From Amanita rubescens (Eukaryota; Basidiomycota; Agaricomycetes; Agaricales; Amanitaceae): a stretch of DNA of 64,000 nucleotides. Below the pieces are notes generated by a model that had not been told where the DNA came from, made no database searches, and was given only the letters and a program-made list of their open reading frames with translations. This document shows, one piece after another, positions 21,429 to 33,200 of this stretch (position 1 is the stretch's first letter; every line of letters starts with the position of its first letter). A program made the position numbers and the translations under genes. The stretch lies in NCBI GenBank assembly GCA_015039365.1, contig WION01000056.1:124001-188000 (forward strand), in the 5' to 3' direction.

Positions 21429-21878
21429 TTTTTGTTCAGTTTTCGGCGAGCGCTGCGTGGTAATGTTTTCGCCATTTCTCGTATGACGGCGATTCTCTGG
21501 TTTTCGTCGTTTTCACTGTCGGATTCTTCACTTGACGAGTCACTGTTGTCTTCTCTGCTATCCGTATCCAGCGCTCTGATTCGTTTTCCTTTTCCCTTTC
21601 CTTTGTCGCGGTTACTGGTTCGTCTACATGATTTTCCTCAAAACTGTCCTTTAGGGGCTGCCCTTCCTTGGTTATTTCCAAGATTTTGTCGTTTCTTTTT
21701 TGGATTAGGGCAATCCGAGATTAAATGTCCTGTTTTCCCACATCCATAACATACAGCAGTTTTTACCCATTCCATGGAGGTTTCTGCAATCTGCATTCGT
21801 CGCGCTTGTTGGTTTAATTCTAATATGGCCTCGTCGACCTCCATTTTATCATCAAATTCTTTAACTTGGCCAAAAGTC
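21429..21878 (-). CDS. gypsy gag, 3' part with CCHC zinc knuckle
   Basis: Continues the gag frame from the right side of element C. Contains VKEFDDKMEVDEAILELNQ, then the zinc knuckle CYGCGKTGHLISDC (CX2CX4HX4C) and a Lys/Arg-rich tail. One in-frame TGA (21638-21636) follows APKGQF; beyond it the same frame stays open through a basic and Ser/Glu-rich tail to the frameshift site, so the TGA looks like a single nonsense change. It binds the element's RNA in the capsid-like particle (family role). Confidence 0.85.
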
Positions 21879-24800
21879 AGTACTTTGCAGTCCACCCCCC
21901 ATTCCTCGAGGAATCCATGGAATCCACGGAATTCCGTGGATTCCGCGCGGAATTGTGCGGAATAACACCCTACTTTTAACAAATAATGGTATACAACACC
22001 CCTACTATATTGATTATGTAATTTTATGATGTTTTCACACCTAAAAACTCATTTAAAGGGAATATACATGTTTGTATAGGCATTTGAAAGCTCTCTTCTT
22101 GCTTGTTTTGATTTTGATGATTACTAATGACATTTTCTACTGTTTGTACATGTATGATGTAGTACACATCTAAAAATATGTTTGTAATGAATGTATATGC
22201 ATCTGAAAGCTATTTTCTCACTTGTTTCAACTGTGATGCTTATTTGTCATTGTTTGTACTTGTATTGCATGTTGTAAGAATGTCACAAGGAACATGGATG
22301 ATGTATATTGTACATAAAAGTGAATGTTCACTTCTTGTCCTTTTGAATGTGATGATGTTGCATTGTTATTTAGTGTTAGTATATTAGGATTGTCCTATTC
22401 TGCCATATGTAATGTTAGATACCACATTTGGATACCCTTGTGATGGGCATGCATGGTTGTTTGGCATCATTTATATTTTTAATAAAATTCCAAAAAGTTC
22501 TTGAAAAATGCAGAAAAACCATGTGATCCAGGTCATATTTGAAGAATTGTGAGGCCAAACTGGACATATTGTATTTGCAAAATACTTTTTAGGATGCAAG
22601 TGTGAGAAACTTGCAATGTGTTGCTGCTGCCAGTTGCAATTTGCAAAGTGCAGGGGTGTAGCCAGTGCAGGAGTTGCTGGTGCTCTAGTTGTGTGCCATG
22701 GTCCATCTGCACAATCTCACCTTGTGCCAGCAACAACCAGTGACCACTAATCACCTATGACATGTTGTCAGAAGTCATGAATAAATGTGATTGGTGATAT
22801 CATCAAAGTCAAGGAGGAAGGGGGCTTAGATGATTCCTTGGTAATTTGTCATACTAGTAGTACATAGTGAAGTCAGTGTGCTATGATCATGTCAGTCTCT
22901 TCCTATCAAGCTTCAGCCCCATGATAGAGGTGTCTGGCAAACTAAACAGGTTTGAGACAACTGTTGACAGAGGGTGGACAATATTGTTTAGGCAAGACCT
23001 TGGTGATGGTATTGGAGAACAGTAAGTCAAATTCTAATGAATATAGGTCTTTAGATACACAGTGTATGGAGGTAAATGTGTAGGGTATCATAGGGCAAAG
23101 AGCAGGGAATTGGTAAGTCTGGGCCAACCTTGATAATGTTATATAAATGATGGTAGGGTTGGTAGATTTCATGCTGAGGTAGGTCCAGAATTTGCACTTT
23201 CACAAGTATGGATGATGGGACCATCTGGGAAATGAATGTAAAAGGCTACAATATAATGGGTGGATAAGACAGTGCTATCTCAAGCTCATATAGTGCCAGA
23301 ATGTTTGAGAAATTGTAAGACCTGATAATATCAGGTATCAAATAAAAGTCAGACAAACAGATTGTCACAGATTTTGTAAGACCTTATAATGTCTTGATCA
23401 CTTCAACACTGTTGTGCAAAATATCACTGGCTGATACTTCAATACAATTCAGATATATCAACTGTAATTCTTTGTAATGTCTGATATTGTGTAGTCTATC
23501 ATTGCTTGATCTTTCATTATAACTCTTGAAACAGTAGATAAAGCCTGATAATGGCTTACATAGTAATTGTGGAGTAGGAATTGTTGATTGGGACAATCTA
23601 GTTATATGCACAAAACCACTTGCAGCTCTGAATGTTGTTTTCAAATCCATGATATCTACTCCTCTATGAGACCAAGTTAGCAATCTACTATGTTCCATAT
23701 GTTTCCAAGTTTTCAATTATGTTCTCAAGCATTTGATTCTGTCTTCCATGTGTTCTTTATACTTGCTTACATCTATACATAGCACATATAAATACCATGT
23801 CCATGCTTGAAGGTATTTGTGAAATCTACCATCCTTTATACATATTACATTATCAATCAATACATATCAAAGTTGTATATATTAGTAACTACTAGTATCC
23901 ATTGGTCACACTCTGATATCTGTGATGTAATCTGCCATTGCTACTGTCTCTTATCTACCCTGAGACAGCTAGTAGCTTTTGGCAAATCTTATAGCCATTG
24001 CCCACAATTGTAATACTTATTTTTCCTGATCATGATATTGTAGCCTTTTATGTACATTCATTTGTCAGATAGTCCCATACTTGTGAAAGTGCCAATTCTG
24101 GGCTACCTTGTGAAATCCACCAACCCCACCGTCCTTTATATTAGATTATCAATTGATATATCAGAGTTGTATATATTATAGACTTTTTAGTTGTTATACA
24201 GCTTTATATACCCTTATCTATTTTCCACCAATTTCCTGATTAGTATATGCTTTTCAATTGTTGTAAAGCTTTATATACCCTTATCTATTTTCAGCTGTTT
24301 TTCTGATATTAGATTAGTTTTCAGAATCCTACTATGTAAGTCCATCATCACATTGTCACCACATCCTTGAGTCATCCCTGCACCTGCTATGTAAGTCTCT
24401 CTCTGAACCCACACCTGGTTTGTTTTATCACCTAAGAAGTATTTGCAAATATCTTGGGTTTGGCTCTGTTTTGGAACATAATTATTGTGCCACCTTGATC
24501 ACATGAATTTTCCAGATTTTTCAAGATTTTTTGGCAGCCTTTCAATTTTCAACCCAAAGTGTTTAAACAAGTATTTTGCAAATATCTCAAGTTTGACCTT
24601 GTTTTGGAACATAATTCTTGCACCACCTTGATCACATGATTTTTGCGGATTTTTCAAGATTTTTTGGCAGCCTTTCAATTTTTCAACACGAAGCGTTTAA
24701 AACAGTATTTTGCAAATATCTTGAGTTTGGCCTTGTTTGGCATGTTCATTTCCACACCATTCTGATCACATGATTTTTCTGCATTTTTCACAATTTTTTC

Positions 24801-25093
24801 AATTTTTTTTCCCACGGTCACATAATACTCTTGGCAAATGGTAGTATTACAAATGAGACTACAAAGACTACAAAGACTTCAAAAAGTGCGGACTCATTCC
24901 ACGGAACAATTCCACACCTGTGGAATCATTCCTCGAGGAATGGATCAGTAAAAAAAACTCTCAAAAATATAGTATTACAAATTAGACTACAAAGACTACA
25001 TTAAAAAGTGCGGATTCCGCGGAATGAGTCCGCGGATTCCGCGAGGAATAACGCGGAATCCGCGCGGAATTGGGGGGGGATCGCAAAGTGCTC
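21879..25093. mobile_element. Element C: C-run-tipped TIR transposon in gag
   Basis: 3,215 bp flanked by 9-mers CCAAAAGTC (21870-21878) and CCAAAAGTG (25094-25102), eight of nine matching. The left tip is AGTACTTTGCAGTCCACCCC; the right tip read inwards is GAGCACTTTGCGATCCCCCC. Subterminal arrays are of ATTCC-N2-4-GGAAT palindromes with CGAG, CATG, CG and CGCG centres. The body is AT-rich and non-coding; it shares the TTTTGCAAATATC and GCCAGCAACAACCA blocks with A and B, in inverted orientation near its two ends (about 22500-22600 and 24430-24840). Deleting it with one duplicate joins gag in frame (LFSTFG/QVKEF). Confidence 0.85.
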
Positions 25094-26439
25094 CCAAAAG
25101 TGGAGAATAAAGTATTCGCCACTTCTATGTCAAGGATACGAGTTCGTAATGATTTATAGGTTGTCGGAGCACCTCCTAGTCGTAGTTTTTCTCGTAACGT
25201 GTTTGGTAATCCCAAAACTAGGAGATGACATTTCGTCGTATCATCAGTGATTTTGGCTAAATTGATATCTCGATCGACGCGCGCGATATATTGATTAATG
25301 GATTGTTTCGGGAGTTTTCTCCATGTGAGTAACCTGTGCATGGCTAGTCCTGCTTCGTCTACTTGTCCCCAATCTTCTTTCAGTTCTTTAATAAAAGCGT
25401 TATAGTCGGCGTATTTTGTCATTTCGGCGTCGTATTCAGTTATTTTGTTGTCACGCCATTGTTGAGCGTTGCCGTCAATATGATACATAATGAACTGTAT
25501 TTTATCTTGGGCATCCGTCATTTTATTCATTTTCATGAATAATTCAGCTTTCGCTATGAATGGATTGAGATATTTTCGATCTCCTTCGAACGGTTTAGGA
25601 GGTTTGATCTTCGGTAGATCTGACCTTGGTTCGGTCTGGGGTCCTGATCCACTCATATCTCGTTCTTTTCCTTTCCTAGAGGGAAATGGATTGATTGGTG
25701 GGGTAAACAAATATGGGAAAGTAACAGGCGGTAATGGTACAGGTCGTGTAGCTTCGAGTTTTGATTCGGTTGCAAGGGATAAGGAAGCGATAAGTTGAGC
25801 TGAGGTTTCGTCTTCAACTCGTTGTTCAACTGTGGGTATAACAACGTCAAGTTCGGTTCCAGGTGCGTATTCGAGTTTATCCTGGGATTCTTCTTCTTTC
25901 TCTTGTTCAGAGTGGGAATCTTTATCGTCTTCTTTATCAGACTCTCCTGATGGTTTGGCGCTTTCTCTGTAATGAATGTGTGGTGAGGCGACAGGAGTTT
26001 CTTGACTAGTGGTTAGGGTCTCTGGTTCATTCGCTTTCTTCCAACGTTGTAGCGCGGTTTGTGATAACTCCTCTTTTCCTCCTACGAAGGGTTCTCCTTC
26101 GAAATATTCGTCTCTAATAAAGTACGGTTCTTCTCCTGTTTCCGATTCGGTGGCGTACCAACGTTTACTGCCTTCGTGGAAGGCAAGTTTGCGTTCGTTT
26201 AGGTATAATCCTCCTTCAAATGGGAAGGACTGATTTGGCGGTCTTCCAAGTTTTTGTTTTACCCAAAACTGGTGACCTGGTACGGGTTTTCCTGAAGCGG
26301 TATAACACCAGCCATTTTCTCATTTATCCCAATGAATGGAATGTTCGTCGAGATAGTAGAGATGGTCAAGGGGGTTTCGTTTGGCGTTATTCGGAGGGGT
26401 ACTTTTAGATTGTCGTGGAGCAATTGTGAATGATGGGAG
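25094..26439 (-). CDS. gypsy gag, 5' part
   Basis: A gag frame on the minus strand. The conserved retrotransposon gag core runs from about 25640 down to the element C site, with PKPFEGDRKYLNPFIAKAEL, IQFIMYHIDGNAQQW and LLTWRKLPKQSINQYIARVD. Upstream, the same frame stays open for another 200 or so codons of acidic, Pro/Ser-rich sequence back to 26440, except for one TGA (26322-26320) after IHWDK. No ATG was found in frame at the far 5' end; the first clear one is the MSGSGPQ start near 25656. So the true start is uncertain, or the initiator has been lost. Confidence 0.8.
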
Positions 26440-26485
26440 GTGAGAGTGTTAAAGCTATCGTGCTCGGAGAGGAGTCTAGTTTTAT

Positions 26486-26915
26486 TGTTAAGTTTGTTCG
26501 TTCACTGATAAGTCAAGCCTATCAGGCACCATAGGTTCCTCAAGGGAGTTCTGGCACTTAAGAACGTTCAAGAAGTAAGAGTGTTATTGGATAAGTCCTC
26601 AAGGGAGCTTATACGATAACGAGACAGATTCTGACTGTTAAAACTAGACTGAGGTCTAGTCGTATATTTGCGTGTCTTATATAGTACAAGGTATATACGC
26701 AAATATAGTAAGTAGGAATGCATGTGATAACGAAACGGTCGCATGTGATAATGAAACGGTTTACATGTGATAATCGACATGCATGTGATAAAATGAAATG
26801 GCATATGATAAACGATGAATGTTCCTGAAGGAACGCATATGCAAACAGTGACATAGGAGGAATAACGGAAGTGATAAGATAAGAAAAAGATAGGCCATGA
26901 CGTACGTTTGTAACA
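26486..26915 (-). repeat. 5' LTR of the gypsy element
   Basis: 430-bp partner of 828-1257 with four A/G differences (about 99% identity). On its outer side is CCAGG, the near-duplicate of CCGGG at the other end. No clear tRNA-complementary primer-binding site was recognised next to it. Confidence 0.93.
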
Positions 26916-29768
26916 CCAGGGATTTCAATGCGACGATTATATAGAGTGGCGAGGAAACGTTGGAGGTACCGAGGCTCGTCCCATCGCGCAAGTGGAAACT
27001 AGTCAACGTGAGATAGATCAACTCGGTTTGGACTATGAACTTACCTTTAGAAAGGGACCGGATGCGATGGAATTGAAACCCTCTTTGAACACTTGGAAAT
27101 TTGTATGCTTCCAAGGGTCACAATCACCGATGAGGTAGTATGCAAGCATTTGCTTCTGCATTTTCTGGTGTGCCTCAACTGGGCGTGATTGCGTCAAATG
27201 GTTTGCCTGAAAGACATCAGGCGTGTTCTGGTTTAGCGGTCAATGGTTGCACTTACAGGGAGTTCAATATCCGAGGCCAGGGAATGTAACCAATCTTTTG
27301 ACATGTCGGTCGCGTCGATCTTGCCAACAGGTAAGTTAATAATGTGTTCTACCTTGTTCAAAAGGTCTTCATCTGGGATCATAGCCCTCGCAAACTCCAC
27401 ATCAAATTCAAATTCTTCCAACTTAGTTAAGGTGGCGGCGAGAATGACAAAGGGAGAGATGGGATCGGGACCAATAGCGAGGTGTGTAGTGAAAAGCGCA
27501 GCAATGTGCCCTTCAACCTTGTAGTCTATAGTTTGATTAACTATATCAAGGTCCGGGTTCCGAGATAAGTGAAGCTTATGGTATCCCTTGTTCACACTGG
27601 GGATCCACCTGTGGGATTTTGTAGATTGCTGTAGTGCTGATTGAAAAACAGTACGGAGAAGGCCGTTTCCGGAAGTGTCAATTCCAAGGTCAGTTACGGA
27701 GATCTCAGTTCTTAAGAGGATTTAGAGCATGAAAGCGGATAGACGCGAGAAGGCTCTTACACGATGAAAGTTGGGAACGGTTTAAATAAGGAATAAAGGG
27801 TTTTGATATGGTTAGAAGTCACGCCTAATTCATTGTCTTTTTCTGGTACGGGTTCTTGTTTGGCAAGTGCGTAGACTGCGCTAATAAGAAATGTCGCAAG
27901 ATCAGTGGCTTTTGGCCCCTTTATGTGCGGTGTCGGTGCCCTTGTTACTTCCCGTTTTATCTGAAGGGAGTCTTGCCACTGACGGATGACCGAATCGGGT
28001 AGGCGATCATCGAGTGCGGGCCGCAATAAAATAGGTGGAGGGGTGGGAGAACAGCTATCGTGGCGTGAGCATTCAGCAGGTGGACTGTCGGGTGTAAAGA
28101 GTGGTTCGGTTATGACAGCCTGAGATGACGAGGGGACACGAGATTCAGAAAGAAATGATGGGAGGGGAGGTTGAGATTGACCAGGCCCGCTATCCAAACG
28201 AACGCGGCGAACGGGCCGAGGATGAACAATCGGAGGTAAGTAGCACTTGCGGGTAACAGGAGATGGTTGAAACTAACAAACAGTCAGGAGAAAATGGAGG
28301 TGCCGACACATGGTCAAACTTACTTCATCGTCATCGCCGCTAGCCCCTCCGTCATTAATTTGACACTCAACTATGCAGGAATTTGCTTGGTAGAGATCGT
28401 TCTCGCCTCCAAACCTGAGCCAGTCATGGAAAGGAGATACAACCCACCATGGCCAACAGGGATGGTGGCTGAGATCACTTGATTCTGGTAGTGGCCCTCG
28501 GAGGTGGTTTTTACGGGGAGCTGATGGGGGTAGGTTGATTCAGCCTTGGATGATGGTAGTAAAATGGAATAACTGACCGACAAAAAACACACCGTAGCCT
28601 TCCTCGATTGGATCGGGCCATGCTAGCCCCTGCAAACAATTAAACGTAAAAGCATACTGGGGAGGTGTCGATGGGGTATAATTGCTGATTCCCGTTTTGT
28701 TGGTACGCGCGGCTTGGCAGACGGACCATGAAAGGTTGAAGTAGGGATGGTCCTGCAAAGCAGGAGGTTGTTTGATAGTAATATTATGCGCCTGGAGATG
28801 GTGAGTAATAGTTTCATCAAGTACTTCCCATATAGTTTCTGACTGTTCTGGTTCCGTAAGTGGGATGACAAGGTTCCACTTTGCAAGCTGCGGAAGCAAC
28901 TGATCACGTTGGATGTCAGTAAGGCGGAACATATTCGGAGGACAGGGAGTCTCAGAGTTGGTGCGGTTCTAAACGGTTAAATTTGTAAGTACATCTGATC
29001 TAAAGAATTAACAATTGATTGAATACCGCGAAAGGTATTATTGCACATTTAAGTTTTGACGGCAAGGGCATTGCCATTGTCCTTTTGCCCTTTCTTGAAG
29101 GGATGGTGGTGGGTGGGCCGGGTGTTGGACCCTGGCTTGGATTGTATCCAAAACCACTCGTGCCGGCGCGGCGGGTCCTAGTGGCAGAAACTTGATGCTG
29201 CTGAGATGCAGAAAGTGATGATGCAACAGGGGCGACAAATGCAGGGCTGTACGTCCCAACTGTGCGTACCGCGGCGAGTGGTGTTGGGATTCCAGTCGTG
29301 ACACCTGTGGGTAGCGCAGGTAGAAGCGTCTCAATTTGGGCTGGAGTGAGATGACCAGGCGCGGCGTGGGTATTTGATATTCGGGGTGGAGGAGCCACAC
29401 TTAGAGATAAACAAAAGGTGAGTCTGCTGTCATGAAAGAAAGAGAATTATGGACTGACTCTGGTATGTCCCGAGTATGCTGAAGATAAGGTGCGCCACAA
29501 GCGCAAAGAGTTTGCAAGGTCATCGTTGTGGACATTGATGACTGTAAGTGTTGATTATTCAGATGAAAACTTGTGTTGTATTGATCGTTACCAAAGGAAT
29601 GAAGCCTCCACATCCAGTCGCTTGACAGTTACCACGAGCTACGGCTGACACACTCGATGCATTAGGAGCCAATCGAATCGCCGGTTGGGTGATATAATGC
29701 TGCCAGTAAGGGTGGCCGCAACCACAAAGCTCCGTAGTGTTTATTGGTTCATGACGTTGAACAAAGAA
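26916..29768 (-). pseudogene. 5' part of the split gene: CxCGH-type Cys/His domain and HECT-like N-lobe
   Basis: Minus-strand exons with short introns can be followed from 29768 to the LTR. They include ELCGCGHPYWQH, then GNCQATGCGGFIP, then TLCACGAPYLQH: three Cys/His clusters that probably bind zinc. A Pro/Ser-rich linker and a central region (FRLTDIQRDQLLPQL.., WLRFGGENDLY) follow. Further blocks are IGPDPISPFVI, FKEGFNSI and YNRRIEIPG, the last touching the gypsy target site. From memory, this architecture (CxCGH repeats plus a degenerate HECT-like end) recurs in Agaricomycete hypothetical proteins; the exact exon set is not certain. The 5' end also abuts a copia LTR (29886), so the first exon may be missing. 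Confidence 0.68.
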
Positions 29769-29885
29769 CTAAGCAAGATAAGGTGTGCTCATAGACTGGG
29801 AAGCATAGAAATTGACGAAGAAGACAGGTCTACGCGAGAGCGTGTCCACAGCATGAGCAGGTGCAATAGCTTACCTATTGCAATA

Positions 29886-30220
29886 TGATCTTAGCACTAC
29901 CCTTCGGCGTAGTAGTGATAGTAAGAGGAAGAGAATGGATTGTCCTATTCTACAATACAGGACAGGTTTATATACTTAAGAGAGAACAAATATGTGTCTA
30001 CATATGTGTAAGCGTATAGTATAGATGGGAAGATATGGCGTGCTAAGCATACCATAAGGTGCAATCATGAGTCTATCATGATGTCACTATGATATCATAA
30101 TGAAGTCATTATGATGTCATCTCTATGTCATACATAAAGGATGACGCGAGCGATATGAGTAACATTGATTGTAGTCAATCAGTAGTTAATCATTCTATAA
30201 ATATAATTCTATATTTAACA
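29886..30220 (-). repeat. 3' LTR of the copia element
   Basis: On the coding (minus) strand it starts TGTTAAATATAG directly after a purine tract (GCGAAGGGGTG, 30221-30231). It ends in CA either at 29886 or, less likely, at 29940; without the second LTR the outer edge cannot be fixed. AT-rich, with repeated ATGATGTCAT steps around 30075-30120. No 5' LTR was found on the other side. Confidence 0.6.
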
Positions 30221-30242
30221 CACCCCTTCGCTTAGATATCCT

Positions 30243-33200
30243 TTATTTAAAGTCTATGATGTTCTCATCATAGAAGGGATCTATATCCGATTCCTGTTGA
30301 TCAATAAGACCATCAAGAAGTTCCATCAACTTCTTGTGTGATAGACGATCAATACCATCTAATTCAAGATTTTGCCAATCAAGAATTAATTTCGTCAAAT
30401 CACGAATTTCCTCAGACTCTAATTTATCTGGTCTTTTGATTAATGCATTTGTAGAAGTCGGATATTCTTCTAAGGAAAGTCCCAATCGTTCTCTAAAGAA
30501 TTTGACCTTTTCAAAGGATAAATTCTTAGTCATGAGATCCGCATTCTGCTTGTTGGTTGGTATGTATTCGAGGACTACTTTTTTAGTCTCGATCAACTCG
30601 CGAACGAAATGATAACGAATATCAATATGTTTAGAACGATGTTCTTGTGCAGGATTTTGTGCCCAAAATATAGCGCCTTGGTTATCTACGCTAAGTAAGA
30701 TGCTTTTAATGGGTGCACCTATTTCGTAAAATAGATTTTCAACCCATGCAATCTGTCTTGCAGCATCTGATAAAGATATGTATTCTGCTTCAGTCGAAGA
30801 CAGAGCTACAGTCTTTTGTTTTCTACTCGTCCAAGCTACCGCACCACCAGCTAACATTTTTTATAGGAGCATATCCAGCAGGTAACGGTGTTCGTACAGA
30901 TTTGCAATCTTCAAGTCCAAATCGCTTGACAACCTTCAAGGCATAAGGACCTTGATCTATGACTAAGAATCCTAAATCACGGTTGTAATTGACTTGGATT
31001 CGTAAATACTCTTTGATCTTTCCAAGGTCACGACATTCCCACATCTCCATAAATTTCTTTTTAATGGATACGATGGTGGAATCGTCATTTCCCATAAAGA
31101 GTATATCGTCGACATACAATATGCATATTGTGATAGTATTCTTGCCTTTACGAACGTAAACGCCAGAATCAGACAAGCATCGTTCAAAATGCAATGATTT
31201 CAACGATTTATCAGCTTGTTTATTCCAGGCATATGATGCCTGTTTCAATCCATATATGGCTTTCCTCAGCCTATATACTTTAGATTCTTGTCCTTTTACA
31301 ACGAAACCTGCTGGCTGGGCCATGTAAATATCTTCATCAAGATCGCCATATAAGAAGGCAGTTTTTACATCTAGGGCTTGTATATCCCAGTTTTCAAACA
31401 CTGATGTGGCCAGAAGTATTCGGATTGTTTCATATCTCGCTACAGGCGAGAATGTTTCGTCGTAATCTAATCCGGGACGTTGACTAAAACCTTTAGCTAC
31501 GACGCGAGCTTTTTTGCGTCCATCAGTTTTTAAGTCGAAAACCCAATGACATCTGATTAGGTTTCGTCCTTTTGGAAGATCAACTAACTCCCAAATATCT
31601 CTAGATTGAAGAGATTTAAATTCGTCATCCATTGCAATCTTCCATTGTTTATACAATTGAGGATTACTGGAGCGCATTTTAGATATATCTCTATAGTCAT
31701 ATGGAATATTATCTACAAGGGGGACAGCCGCTTTTAGAAGGAAATGAAGAAATTCATTTCCAGATTCATTAATCATTCGAGTTAAATGATCATGTTCCGC
31801 AGTTTTTAATTCAGACTTTAAAGCGAAGATTTCTTTGAGTAGAGAAGCAGATTCATTCATTCTATCAGGGTTCCTGTCTGCTGACAGTGGATCCTGAGTT
31901 GAAGAACTCGGAGTTTTATCTTTTAACTGTTCTCGTAAAGTATCTCGTTTTTGCTGAATTTCCGCTTCTATTTGTGCAGGAGTTTTATCTCCATATGCGT
32001 TGTCTCTTTGTACCCTTGGAATTGGAAAACGACCAGAACGGTGAGGACCTATTTGTACAGAGGGTGGACCAGGATCAGATACGATCGGTGGAGGAGGTCT
32101 AGGTCTCTGAGCAAATTCTCTAAAACGATCTCTTTGACGTTGTTCAAATTGATCAAATTCTCGATCCGTCATAAATGGGTTTTCTATTTCATCACGATCT
32201 CTTTGATTCAAAGAGAAGGGATTATCTTCATCCATAGGACTACGAGGCGAAGGTGACCTAGATACATATGGTATCGGTGTTATAGGCCTAGAAGGAACAG
32301 GAGTCTCCTCTTTTATTTGTGGAGAGGGAGTACGTCTAAAGGGTTCAGGAGTTTTACGTTTCTTAAACATATCACTCATTTGACGTTTGAATTGTTCTCG
32401 TAAACGAGACTGTTTATCAATTCCTTGACCCTTTTTCCAATCATCGCGTTGTCTACGATAATTGTCACGTCTTTCTTGTTCTCTTTCTTCCCTTTGCCTT
32501 CGGATATTATCATCCAAGAAATCTCTTCGACGATCGGCAAATTCATCACCGTCATCATCATCGTTTGAATCATCAGAAGGGTCTGACTGCTGTCGATCAG
32601 GAGATGCACCCCTTCGATCCAAACTTGGTGAGCGTCTACGGCTCGGAGAACGTCTACGGTTCTCTGGGAGTAAGTTATCTAGATCCAAATTTTGTGGAGG
32701 GCGGTTAGGTTCCTCTTGAGGAATTGCCTCCCAGATCGGACCAAGATCTTCAGTAATTATATCTGCAGTCTTTCCTTTGCGCGGAAACCTGTTTTCAAAG
32801 AATGTAGCCTGGGAGGATATGACCAGTGTGTTTGTCGACGTCACGAACCTATAGCCTTTGGTTCCTGATTCATATCCTACAAAAGTGCATAAAACGGATT
32901 TTTCGGACAGCTTATCCGGTCTCCGTTGATCAGGGATAAATACCCAGGCTTCACATCCAAATACTCGAAAGTACGATATGTCTGGTTTTTTGTTAAGAAG
33001 ATTTTCCAGGGGGGTCTTCCATTTAGTCCGTTTTAGGGGAGTGCGGTTGTACACATGCACAGCCGTTCTGAATGAGAACTCCCACCAAGATTTCGGACAT
33101 CCTGCGTCTAATCGCATAGCCTCAGCTTTGTCTGACAAAGTCTGATTCATGCGTTCAACGCGACCATTTTGTTGTGGGGTGTAAGGAGCTGTCTGTTGAT

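Larger units (their letters stand above)
828..26915 (-). mobile_element. Chromodomain Ty3/gypsy LTR retrotransposon carrying nested insertions
   Basis: Two 430-bp direct repeats (828-1257 and 26486-26915), both starting TG and ending CA, flank a gag-pol region read on the minus strand. The right copy is therefore the 5' LTR. The flanking 5-mers are CCGGG (823-827) and CCAGG (26916-26920), a target duplication with one CpG-type change. Order from the 5' LTR: gag, zinc knuckle, -1 frameshift site, protease, RT, RNase H, H2C2 zinc finger, integrase core, chromodomain, then accessory ORFs and the 3' LTR. It is interrupted by element C in gag, a TG..CA insertion in pol (itself hit by element B and a KDZ transposon), and element A between integrase and chromodomain. 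It landed inside an exon of the HECT-like gene. Confidence 0.93.
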
